Positions 1-6,279 of a DNA stretch of 8,080 bases are shown piece after piece; within the stretch, counting starts at the first letter, position 1, and each line of letters starts with the position of its first letter. The position numbers were made by a program, and so were the translations under genes. The DNA is from an uncultured Candidatus Peregrinibacteria bacterium (GTDB lineage: Bacteria > Patescibacteriota > Gracilibacteria > Peribacterales > Peribacteraceae), in assembly GCA_903822115.1 (NCBI GenBank), contig CAIJNU010000052.1:1-8080 (forward strand), read 5' to 3'. The notes under the pieces are model-generated. The model was not told the origin of the DNA, did no database searches, and saw only the letters and a list, made by a program, of their open reading frames with translations.

Positions 1-275
1 ATGCCCTGCATCTTCTCGGCGGAAACCACTTGAGCCTTCTTCAACGCCCTGTTAAGTGCGTCTTTGAGAAGCGAGGGAAGGGACTGTGGCGACACGCTCT
101 CGGCGATCTCGATGGAGATAACTTCCATCTCCGCCGACACAACGACCTTCACGCCCGACGCTTCCGCCTCGACGTGGATATTGCGCAGTTCCTTCTTCAC
201 CTTCTTCGCCTCGCGCTGGAGACGAAACATATCCTTCGCTTGGGAGAATGAGACCATGGACAAATCATAGAGCAT
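1..275 (-). CDS. YbaB/EbfC family nucleoid-associated protein, 3' end cut off by the window
   Basis: The minus strand gives an open frame without a stop down to base 1, with at least 91 codons visible. From the ATG at 275 the product starts MLYDLSMVSFSQAKDMFRLQ, followed by a lysine/glutamate-rich helix (QREAKKVKKELRN), then alternating strands (VEAEASGVKVVVSAEMEVISIEIAE) and a second helix (SLLKDALNRALKKAQVVSAEKMQG). This helix - antiparallel sheet - helix order, with the AEMEVISIEI strand, is the YbaB/EbfC fold of about 100 residues, so only 10-20 residues are probably missing. The family forms dimers that bind DNA without strong sequence specificity and is often encoded beside dnaX/recR; those genes are not in view here. 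Two in-frame ATGs exist, at 275 and 257. I prefer 275 because a weak GAG lies about 8 bases upstream and 257 has no ribosome-binding site. The gene follows the GNAT stop by 23 bases and is probably cotranscribed with it. Confidence 0.8.
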   Translation of the reverse strand, partial: MLYDLSMVSFSQAKDMFRLQREAKKVKKELRNIHVEAEASGVKVVVSAEMEVISIEIAESVSPQSLPSLLKDALNRALKKAQVVSAEKMQG

Positions 276-298
276 CCCAAGCTCACAGAACAGGAATG

Positions 299-898
299 TT
301 AAGAAGGAAGATCCTGCCCAGCGGGCAGTAGAAAATCCTTGGCGTATACCCTCGCCTGCTCTATCTCCTTAAGGTAAGGAGTCATATCGCCTTTCGTGAT
401 CTGATAGTACCGCTCAATGGGAATACCTTGGAAACCCAAACGATCGCAAATTTTGGCAATAGCAAGGTCCGACGTGCCGATCAGAATATCGGCATTCGCA
501 TCCTTCTTACGGATGGCATCAACTGCAGCTCTCACTAGACGGGAGCCGTAATGTCGTCCTCTCGCATCCCTTAACACGGAAATCCGGATTATTTCCCAAA
601 CATCCCTTTCGTGATTCTGCTGCTCAATTTTTTTAATGTTTGCCATACCTGACGGTATTCCATTCTCAGTCAGAACAATGGTATCTCCCCGCTCTTTCAT
701 CGTGTTCACAGATTTCTTTACCGCGGCGCACTCCGCACGAAACTGCCCATCCTCCATCGCTGTATTCATACGATTCTGATAGCGCTCAGCAAATCCTTCA
801 ACAAGACTAATAATCAAAGCATGTTCATGCCTCCCCTCATCCGCATCGAGTGCGTTGCGTGCTTGATCATCCGAAAGTATTTCTGTTTGTTTGTACAT
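299..898 (-). CDS. GNAT family N-acetyltransferase, substrate unknown
   Basis: This 199-residue protein carries the acetyl-CoA-binding half of the GNAT fold at residues 100-170. Strand beta4 (VWEIIRISVLRD, 100-111) runs into the pyrophosphate-binding loop RGRHYGSRL (113-121) and helix alpha3 (LVRAAVDAIRKK), followed by beta5 (ADILIGTS) and the late KICDRLGFQGIPIERYY segment, the usual GNAT ending. In the loop consensus R-x-x-G-x-G/A the first glycine is replaced by His116, while Gly118 is kept. The N-terminal 80 residues are helical and charged and do not identify a substrate. Small-molecule, antibiotic and protein N-terminal acetylation are all possible. The gene starts 18 bases after the ATPase stop and ends 23 bases before the YbaB gene, so it probably sits in the same transcript. 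There is no good ribosome-binding site (a GAGG lies about 16 bases upstream, too far). By hand count, bases 361-900 are about 46 % GC, lower than the neighbouring ATPase gene, which may reflect acquisition. Confidence 0.82.
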   Translation of the reverse strand: MYKQTEILSDDQARNALDADEGRHEHALIISLVEGFAERYQNRMNTAMEDGQFRAECAAVKKSVNTMKERGDTIVLTENGIPSGMANIKKIEQQNHERDVWEIIRISVLRDARGRHYGSRLVRAAVDAIRKKDANADILIGTSDLAIAKICDRLGFQGIPIERYYQITKGDMTPYLKEIEQARVYAKDFLLPAGQDLPS

Positions 899-916
899 AA
901 CACATCTTGAAGAGCC

Positions 917-3598
917 TCACGCCACCGGCGGCTGCAACGGCGGCGGGGTCTGCGTTTCACTCTGGGACGGAGTCTGCTCCGGGGTGCCATGTCCGATGCC
1001 GATGCGATCCTCAATCTCCTGATCGACGAAGATCTTCTTGCGACCGAACTTCATGCGGCTGTACTCCCGGATGAGGCCGGCGAGCTTCTCGTTGCGGTCC
1101 GATTCGTCCCAGATCGTCGCCATCGAGAAGGGGCGAGAGGTGGTGTTGTTGATGTTGAGTTTCACGTAGCAGTGAAAGTTCGGAATACCGATGACATCCT
1201 GTTCGCTGAGCACCGGCGCCATTTCCTTCGCCATGTACTCTGCGTCCTCGGCGCCGATCTTGAAGCTGAGGATCGTGCCGACGTTACCGAAGACCGCATC
1301 GCGCATCTTGGTATTCGCCTGCTCGTACTCCGCGGTTTTGCCCACGAGCTGTCCGATGTATTGATGCGCCATGATGAGCGCGAGCTCGTACTTGCGCGCC
1401 TCGGAAAGAATCGTCGCGAAGGCATCGGTGATGAAGTTCTGGAATTCGTCGACGTAGAGATAGAAACGACGGCGCTGCTTCTCGGGCACATCGGCGCGGG
1501 AAAGCGCGGACATGTTCACTTTGTTCACGAAGATGAGACCGAGCAACTGGGCGTTGATGTCTCCAATCTTTCCCTTGGAGAGGTTCACGAGGAGGATCTT
1601 GCCGTCATCCATGATCTTGCGAATGTCGAATGAGCTCTTCGGTTGCCCGATAATGTTGCGCATCGTCGAGTTCGTAATGAAAGGGCCGAACTTCGCCGAA
1701 AAGTACGGGATCATTTCCTCCTTCTCCCTCGCGCCGGTCTTCACCATTTCATGTTCCCAGAAACTTCGTACGACGACGTTGCGGCACTTGCTGAGCTTGT
1801 AGCGCTGAAATTCGTCGTCGACGAAGAGACGGGGCACGTCGATAAGCGTCGCGCCCTCCTCTTCATCATCCATGAGCGTAAGACATCCGTTGCGGAAATA
1901 GTGCTGGAGGCGCGGACCAAAGATTTCGTTACCGAAGAGCTTTATGAAGATCTCCATCGCATCGAGCGACGCGCGATCCTTCTCCTCGTCGGTTTTGGCC
2001 TCGAGAAGATTCAATCCCATGGGACGCTCCATATCGGAAGGATCGAAGAGCACCACGTCTCGCGCGCGCTCCTTGGGCACATGCGCGAGCACGTCCTCGA
2101 TGAGGTCGCCGTGCGGATCGACGACACAGAGTCCCGACCCGCGAGCGATGTCCTGACGCGCCTGGTAATTGAGGAGTGCGGATTTCCCGCAACCGGATTT
2201 TCCGATGATGTACTGGTGACGGGTGCGGTCGGTGTCGAGGAAGCGAATGAGCTTCTCCCCCGCCCGGAAACGGTTTACGCCGATGACGATGCCCTCATCG
2301 GGCGAATTCGGCGGCGGCGGCAACACCTTGTAGGTGATCCATTGGATGATCGGGATTTTGTTGTAGCGGCTGTCGGGAAAGTGGTAGAGGCTCGCGAGCT
2401 CCTTCTCCGTAAAGAGATCCGTCTTGTGCCAGAAGCCGTTGATGCGGTACTTCCAGAGGTAATGCATGAAGGGGGCGTTGAACACGAGCGGAAAGAAATC
2501 GAAGAGAAACCTTCGTCCCTGAAACCAATTGCCGTATACGTCCTTGAACACGTTGAATGCGACTTGAATGTTGTTCGTGATGTCGAGCGCCTTCGACCAT
2601 GTGCTCGAAGAGGCGAAGACGCGCACGGAAGAATGGAACCCGCTCATGCCCGCCTTCTGCCCCATGCGCTTGTAGAGTTCCTCCTCGGGCTGAATCATGC
2701 GGATGAAAGAGTCACCGTGCGTCGCCCCCGGAGCGAACGTACTGCCCTCCGTTCCCGTCGCAATGCCGCCGAGAATTTCCACAAACGTCGAAAGGATGGG
2801 GATGTGAGAAATCCAACTGTCTTGCTTCCCCTTGAATTTCGCACTCGCGAATTTCTCGGTCTTTTTCGCCCAACGATCGGAGAACACCGGGGTGATCACC
2901 ACCTGCACGCACGCCGTATCGTCCGATTCCATCTTCGAGAGAACATTGCCGACGTCGTTGAGGGGATCGTCCTGCATCTCCTCGTAGTATCGAATCGGGT
3001 AGAAGTATTTCTTCTTCGTGATCATGTTGTACCCGACGAGCTTGCTCCCCTTCTTCCAAATCTCCGGCGTAGCCTGAAGCACGACTTCGGCATCGGAATA
3101 GAACGACGTAATCTGCTTCTCCACGATTGATGTGAGATTCTTCTGCGTCAGTACATAGAACGTGAGCTCGCCGCTCTCGACGTAGAGCTCAAAGCTGATC
3201 GTCGCATACCGGAAAATCCAGAAGTGAAGAAATCTCCAGAACGTCAAGCTCCGCACTTCCCAGAGCGCACGGTAGAGCTGCTCCATGATGGCGACTTTCT
3301 CCTTGAAATCCTTCTCCGTCCGTTTCTCCTGATCGATCTTGCTGTCGGTGCGCGGCAGCAGCACCTTCATCGAGACGAGCCTCCTCCCCATCCAGAATGC
3401 GTAGAAGAATCGCAAGCTGTACACAAAGTATTGCCAGAGGTAGTACGCCGCGATTATGAGGAGCGTGTTCTCCAGTGGATTCCCCAGCCACCAATCCCAC
3501 ACAACCAAAAGAAGATTGGCGTGGAACGCCACCTCTGTCACCACCCAGGCGAGGAGCCAGACAATGGGCCAGAAGAAGAATCTCAGAAATCCGACCAT
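917..3598 (-). CDS. Membrane-anchored VirD4/TraD/HerA-like ATPase of a type IV secretion-type system
   Basis: The 893-residue protein begins with two to three hydrophobic segments (residues about 4-35 and 44-70, rich in Trp and Phe). A long domain of about 350 residues of no family I can name follows, and then a RecA-like motor. The Walker A is IIGKSGCGKSALL (Lys472, Ser473), preceded by RTRHQY. A VVDPHGDLIED motif at 492-502 is typical of the HerA/TraD/TraG branch, the Walker B is FYLYVDEFQNF (Asp717, Glu718), and a sensor-like segment LIMAHQYIGQL (741-751) carries Gln746. The last 25 residues are a proline/glutamine-rich, probably disordered tail. Such proteins are hexameric pumps that couple ATP hydrolysis to DNA or substrate movement at the inner face of the membrane; CPR genomes commonly encode them with VirB2-like subunits. 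No relaxase or VirB4-like ATPase is in view, so conjugation proper is not shown. The ATG at 3598 places the first hydrophobic segment at the N-terminus. It lacks a Shine-Dalgarno but sits about 20 bases after a predicted start point with a TGCTATAAT box. DNA import or export and protein secretion remain alternatives. Confidence 0.85.
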   Translation of the reverse strand: MVGFLRFFFWPIVWLLAWVVTEVAFHANLLLVVWDWWLGNPLENTLLIIAAYYLWQYFVYSLRFFYAFWMGRRLVSMKVLLPRTDSKIDQEKRTEKDFKEKVAIMEQLYRALWEVRSLTFWRFLHFWIFRYATISFELYVESGELTFYVLTQKNLTSIVEKQITSFYSDAEVVLQATPEIWKKGSKLVGYNMITKKKYFYPIRYYEEMQDDPLNDVGNVLSKMESDDTACVQVVITPVFSDRWAKKTEKFASAKFKGKQDSWISHIPILSTFVEILGGIATGTEGSTFAPGATHGDSFIRMIQPEEELYKRMGQKAGMSGFHSSVRVFASSSTWSKALDITNNIQVAFNVFKDVYGNWFQGRRFLFDFFPLVFNAPFMHYLWKYRINGFWHKTDLFTEKELASLYHFPDSRYNKIPIIQWITYKVLPPPPNSPDEGIVIGVNRFRAGEKLIRFLDTDRTRHQYIIGKSGCGKSALLNYQARQDIARGSGLCVVDPHGDLIEDVLAHVPKERARDVVLFDPSDMERPMGLNLLEAKTDEEKDRASLDAMEIFIKLFGNEIFGPRLQHYFRNGCLTLMDDEEEGATLIDVPRLFVDDEFQRYKLSKCRNVVVRSFWEHEMVKTGAREKEEMIPYFSAKFGPFITNSTMRNIIGQPKSSFDIRKIMDDGKILLVNLSKGKIGDINAQLLGLIFVNKVNMSALSRADVPEKQRRRFYLYVDEFQNFITDAFATILSEARKYELALIMAHQYIGQLVGKTAEYEQANTKMRDAVFGNVGTILSFKIGAEDAEYMAKEMAPVLSEQDVIGIPNFHCYVKLNINNTTSRPFSMATIWDESDRNEKLAGLIREYSRMKFGRKKIFVDQEIEDRIGIGHGTPEQTPSQSETQTPPPLQPPVA

Positions 3599-3625
3599 GT
3601 GGGGTTAAGATAGAGAAATCTGCAT

Positions 3626-3634
3626 ATTATAGCA
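3626..3634 (-). promoter_or_regulatory. Extended -10 promoter of the VirD4-like ATPase gene
   Basis: Read on the minus strand, bases 3634-3626 are TGCTATAAT, a perfect extended -10 (TGn + TATAAT). It lies 28 bases upstream of the ATG at 3598, which predicts a start near 3619 and a leader of about 20 bases. The -35 position (TACCTG with 17-bp spacing) is poor, as is usual when the TGn extension is present. It lies in the 117-bp spacer after the RlpA gene. I see nothing else firm in that spacer; the short GC pairings there lack a following T-run. Confidence 0.6.
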
Positions 3635-3715
3635 CAAATTTGAGAGGTCAGGTAGATCAAAACGTGGTGTACTTTCATGGCGAAATCGCACTTTCCGTAA
3701 AACCGGTAGACCAGA

Positions 3716-4777
3716 TCAGGGGGCGGGGCACTGGACAACGTCCGTGCTCATGTCGCGCGCACGGCCATCCAGAGAGCCGATGTGAAACACGTACGTTCCC
3801 GTCACGGATGGTTTAAACTGATACGTCTCGCCCGGAAGAATCCAATTCTCGATCGAAGCGTGAAAGCCGTCGGGGTAGACCACCGATCGCACCACGAACG
3901 GACTGGATGAGCGCATCTTCATCTCGCCGCCAATCGCGAACGCCTGAGGGATTCCTGGGAGAAGACGCACGCCTGGGACGAGGCGCGTCTGGTAGATATT
4001 TTGTCGCGTGCATGGACCGACAATCGACGCGGCGCCGAGACGTTGGAAAGTAGCGTTGATCTTTCCTTCGGATCGATCCGCAATCGCCTCGAAGGAAGCA
4101 ACGCTCAGATCCATGTCCCGCCCCTTCACGAACGGACCGCGGTCATTGATGCGCACAATGACGCTCTTGCCGTCGGCAACGTTCGTCACTTTCACGAGCG
4201 TATCGAAGGGAAATGTTTTGTGCGCAGCCGTAAACGCGTACATGTCGAATTTCTCTCCCGAAGCCGTTCCCACTCCTTGAAATTCCTCGCCGTACAAACT
4301 CACCTCATGCACTTCGGAGGCGAGGAGGGCGTCGAGATGCCGCATGAGATTGAGGAGTTGATCTTCCGTGAGGAGCGTCTTCTTCAGTGTGTCCGGATTC
4401 GTGACGGCGATCGGATAACGGACGAGAAGCCGGGGGAAATCGCTTGGCTGCGGCATGGTCTTCCAATCTTTTCCCTCAACGCTGCGCGAGCGAAGCAACC
4501 AGAGAATCGCATCCTCCAAATTGAGCGATGCCGTGGGATGGAAGTCTGTCGCATCATCGATGATCCCGCGACACTTGGCATACGAGATCTCTTCGTACCC
4601 TTTCTGCCCCTCGGTGACATCCGCAAAGTGCTCATTGCAGGGATAGAGCTGACGACGAATGCTCGACCAAATCAGAAGGAATCCTTCACGTCTGGAAATC
4701 GGACTTACCGCCTCGACCGGCGCGATGCCTGTGAAGAGAACCGCTGCCCCGCAGAGGAGAGAAATTATCCTGCGCAT
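3716..4777 (-). CDS. Secreted SLH-like + RlpA double-psi beta-barrel protein (putative cell-wall enzyme)
   Basis: The 353-residue product has a signal peptide (MRRIISLLCGAAVLFTGIAPVEA, cleavage expected after residue 23). Next comes one SLH-like repeat at about 49-98 (HFADVTEGQKGYEEISYAKC, then RGIIDDATDFHPTASLNLEDAI), followed by a linker and an RlpA-type double-psi beta-barrel at about 159-255. That barrel shows the diagnostic blocks SLYGEEFQGVGTASGEKFDM, AFTAAHKTFPFDTLVKVTN, VVRINDRGPFVKGRDMDLS-like and FEAIADR. The conserved His186 and Asp212, which correspond to catalytic positions in RlpA lytic transglycosylases, are present. A C-terminal 75-residue beta-rich segment (FVVRSVVYPDGFHASIENWI, then PGETYQFKPSVTGTYVFHIG) resembles a small beta-sandwich. 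RlpA proteins cleave or bind glycan strands; the SLH repeat suggests attachment to the wall or S-layer. It follows the 3D-domain wall protein, so two distinct barrel-type wall proteins are adjacent. Lytic activity is inferred; a binding-only role, as in expansin-like proteins, is possible. Confidence 0.83.
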   Translation of the reverse strand: MRRIISLLCGAAVLFTGIAPVEAVSPISRREGFLLIWSSIRRQLYPCNEHFADVTEGQKGYEEISYAKCRGIIDDATDFHPTASLNLEDAILWLLRSRSVEGKDWKTMPQPSDFPRLLVRYPIAVTNPDTLKKTLLTEDQLLNLMRHLDALLASEVHEVSLYGEEFQGVGTASGEKFDMYAFTAAHKTFPFDTLVKVTNVADGKSVIVRINDRGPFVKGRDMDLSVASFEAIADRSEGKINATFQRLGAASIVGPCTRQNIYQTRLVPGVRLLPGIPQAFAIGGEMKMRSSSPFVVRSVVYPDGFHASIENWILPGETYQFKPSVTGTYVFHIGSLDGRARDMSTDVVQCPAP

Positions 4778-4800
4778 TGTTGAATTCTCACGAAACTTCT

Positions 4801-4810
4801 ATGAATAGCA
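4801..4810 (-). promoter_or_regulatory. Possible -10 region of the SLH-RlpA gene
   Basis: On the minus strand bases 4810-4801 read TGCTATTCAT, a one-base-longer relative of the TGCTAYMAT boxes before other genes here. It would start transcription about 20 bases before the ATG at 4777. A perfect TTGACA occurs at 4854-4849, but at 17 bp from it the -10 position is only CTGCAT, so the two elements do not make a standard pair. Weak call. Confidence 0.3.
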
Positions 4811-4814
4811 AGAC

Positions 4815-4837
4815 TCATTTCGAACATGCAGAAATGA
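4815..4837. repeat. Perfect 7-bp inverted repeat (TCATTTC / GAAATGA, 9-base loop)
   Basis: TCATTTC at 4815-4821 is followed after nine bases by its exact reverse complement GAAATGA at 4831-4837. It lies in the 90-bp spacer between the 3D-domain gene and the SLH-RlpA gene. The stem is AT-rich with no T-run after it, so a regulatory site fits better than a terminator. Confidence 0.5.
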
Positions 4838-4851
4838 ACAGTAAATACTGT
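4838..4851. repeat. Perfect inverted repeat ACAGTA-AA-TACTGT
   Basis: Six-base arms ACAGTA (4838-4843) and TACTGT (4846-4851) flank two A bases. It abuts the neighbouring inverted repeat with no gap, and on the minus strand it overlaps a TTGACA hexamer at 4854-4849. The layout resembles an operator over a -35 element upstream of the SLH-RlpA gene. The half-sites resemble those of the E. coli LexA box but in the opposite order, so LexA is not claimed. Confidence 0.5.
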
Positions 4852-4867
4852 CAATCGCCGTAAATCA

Positions 4868-6238
4868 TCACAGAACGGATTTCCACCCCTGACTGCGCAC
4901 GAGCTCGTAGAGTTTCGTTCCTTCTTCCGCGGTAAGCGACTTTCTCGTCCCCGGCCCCACACGTCCGGCACCCGTTTCGCCTTTCCCTTTGATCAACCCT
5001 GCGTGCAACTGATACGCGACGACCGCATCTTCCGTCTCGGATCCGAAGAATCCTGTGATTTGACTCTTCTCCAGAAACCCTCTCTCGGCGAGAAGCGCCT
5101 GCAGAACACGCACCTGCGATCCGCTGTCCCCCTTCGAGAGGAACGTGCCAAGCGCATACCCCTTCGAGACGAGGAGCGAACGAATCCGCGCGATGACGAG
5201 GTAGCTTTGCGCTTGCTCCGCAACGAGCTTCGCATTCCACTTCAGCCCCAATGCAAGCCGCGTTCTCGGTCCAAGGATGCCTGCTCCGCTATCGCCGCCC
5301 GACCGCAGAACTTTTGACGCGATCTGAAAGGAAACGATAGCGTCGTGAAGTGCGGGACCGTATTGTCCATCAGTGCGGCCGCGATAGTATCCGAGGAAAC
5401 GAAGCGTTCGCTGCCCACTGCGCACCGCGGAAGGATTTGCCCCCTGCGCCACGAGTTCGGTAACGGGAGGAATACTTCCCACTCGGTTTTTCACCGCGAG
5501 GAGATATGCCGCCGTAGTATCCGTCACGTGATCCGCAGGCTCAGACACTCCGTAGTCTCTGAGAAAGTTGGAGAGAGCCTGCGTCGTTTGATCGCCGAAG
5601 TTTCCCGATAAGGATCTGGTGAAGTATCCGATTTCCCGAAGCGTATCCTGCAGCATCTGAACGGAATATCCGTGGTCTCCGTTCTTCGGACGGATCGAGA
5701 GGAGGTCGGTCTGCGCGACGGCATAGGATTGGAGGAAACCGAATTGAGGAGCAACAGCCGATAGATCAACTTTTTCCGGCGGCTGAGTCCCGCCAACGGG
5801 ATAGACCGTTCCAGTGACGTGCCTCTGCCCATAGGCAAGCGCTCGCGCGAGACCTTCCTCCCCCGCCCCCATCCAGATGTCGAGACGATCGGCTCCACTG
5901 CCGGTTTTGATCGCCGAACCGCGATCCTGCACCGTCACCACGCCGATTCCCGGAACGGAAATTCTCGTGCCAAAGGGATACGACGCCGGCCCCGCCGCCA
6001 TGCCGAGGTGCACCTCGGTACCGTCAGCACCATTCGTCCCGTTGCCGTTGAGCGCGATGTCCGTCTCGTACGAACCCGTCACGTAGCAACATTGATTGGG
6101 CAGCGGCGAGTAGTACGCCGTCACAACGAAGTCCTGCGTGCGCGGTTTCGCTTCGTTCGTTGGAGCACTGACGGCGAAGGCAGGCACGAGAAGTGTCGAC
6201 AGAAGCGCGAAAGAGATGAGTCGATGTGTGATGTGCAT
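4868..6238 (-). CDS. Secreted 3D-domain wall enzyme with three peptidoglycan-binding modules
   Basis: From the ATG at 6238 the product has 456 residues. A clean signal peptide (MHITHRLISFALLSTLLVPA, cleavage after residue 22) leads into a 3D/MltA-like double-psi barrel at about 35-145. Its signature runs VVTAYYSPLPNQ, GMAAGPASYPFGTRISVPG, VTVQDRGSAIK and DRLDIWMGAG. Asp105 (VQDRG) and Asp120 (RLDIW) match two of the three aspartates that name the domain; the first is replaced (AAGP instead of AVDP). Three peptidoglycan_binding_1-type modules follow at about 181-248, 268-331 and 367-436, each with the Q-x-L-...-LG/RG-(Y/F) helix and a G-x-(F/Y)-G-x-x-T or AG-x-x-GP-x-TR-x-x-L ending. Family knowledge suggests a lytic transglycosylase-like or wall-remodelling role outside the membrane. 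A TTG at 6256 would add six residues, but it falls inside a likely -10 box, so I chose ATG 6238. The vicinal Cys50-Cys51 pair is unusual. The gene follows the M24 gene closely. Confidence 0.84.
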   Translation of the reverse strand: MHITHRLISFALLSTLLVPAFAVSAPTNEAKPRTQDFVVTAYYSPLPNQCCYVTGSYETDIALNGNGTNGADGTEVHLGMAAGPASYPFGTRISVPGIGVVTVQDRGSAIKTGSGADRLDIWMGAGEEGLARALAYGQRHVTGTVYPVGGTQPPEKVDLSAVAPQFGFLQSYAVAQTDLLSIRPKNGDHGYSVQMLQDTLREIGYFTRSLSGNFGDQTTQALSNFLRDYGVSEPADHVTDTTAAYLLAVKNRVGSIPPVTELVAQGANPSAVRSGQRTLRFLGYYRGRTDGQYGPALHDAIVSFQIASKVLRSGGDSGAGILGPRTRLALGLKWNAKLVAEQAQSYLVIARIRSLLVSKGYALGTFLSKGDSGSQVRVLQALLAERGFLEKSQITGFFGSETEDAVVAYQLHAGLIKGKGETGAGRVGPGTRKSLTAEEGTKLYELVRSQGWKSVL

Positions 6239-6246
6239 TTCCGAAC

Positions 6247-6255
6247 ATTGTAGCA
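6247..6255 (-). promoter_or_regulatory. Extended -10 promoter giving a near-leaderless mRNA for the 3D-domain gene
   Basis: On the minus strand bases 6255-6247 read TGCTACAAT (TGn + TACAAT). A 4/6 match to the -35 consensus, TGGAAA, lies 17 bases upstream. Counting seven bases past the box puts the start near 6240, two bases before the ATG at 6238. A small part of the M24 gene's end overlaps the upstream promoter region, since the spacer between the M24 stop (6280) and the ATG is only 41 bases. Confidence 0.5.
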
Positions 6256-6279
6256 AATTCCCCCGTTTTTTTCCAGCCC

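Noticed and set aside
1643..3130. Plus-strand open frame of 495 codons opposite the ATPase gene
   Set aside because: The predicted protein is dominated by Arg, Glu, His and Val with no domain. The opposite strand encodes clear Walker A, DPHGD and Walker B motifs, so this is an antisense shadow.
3599..3715. Terminator or small RNA in the spacer after the SLH-RlpA gene
   Set aside because: Only 3-4 bp GC pairings (such as GCGA/TCGC) without a T-run. The extended -10 box is the only supported element.
3716..4777. Lipoprotein signal in the SLH-RlpA protein (Cys9)
   Set aside because: Cys9 is too near the N-terminus and the preceding SLL is a poor lipobox; VEA at 21-23 gives a standard signal peptidase I site.
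4001..4783. Plus-strand open frame of 260 codons opposite the SLH-RlpA gene
   Set aside because: No recognisable motif, Arg/Glu-rich composition, and complete overlap with a well-supported gene.
4815..4837. Intrinsic terminator of the 3D-domain gene
   Set aside because: The stem is AT-rich, only 7 bp with a 9-base loop, and no T-run follows on the transcribed strand.
4838..4851. LexA (SOS) box
   Set aside because: The half-sites are in reverse order relative to the TACTGT-N8-ACAGTA consensus and the spacing is two bases; the downstream gene is not an SOS gene type.
5819..6253. Plus-strand open frame opposite the 3D-domain signal peptide and barrel
   Set aside because: Arg/His-rich shadow with no start context; the minus strand carries a signal peptide and 3D motifs.
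6239..6256. TTG at 6256 as start of the 3D-domain gene
   Set aside because: It lies within the TGCTACAAT box and would add MLQCSE before an already complete signal peptide; the ATG at 6238 is the better start.
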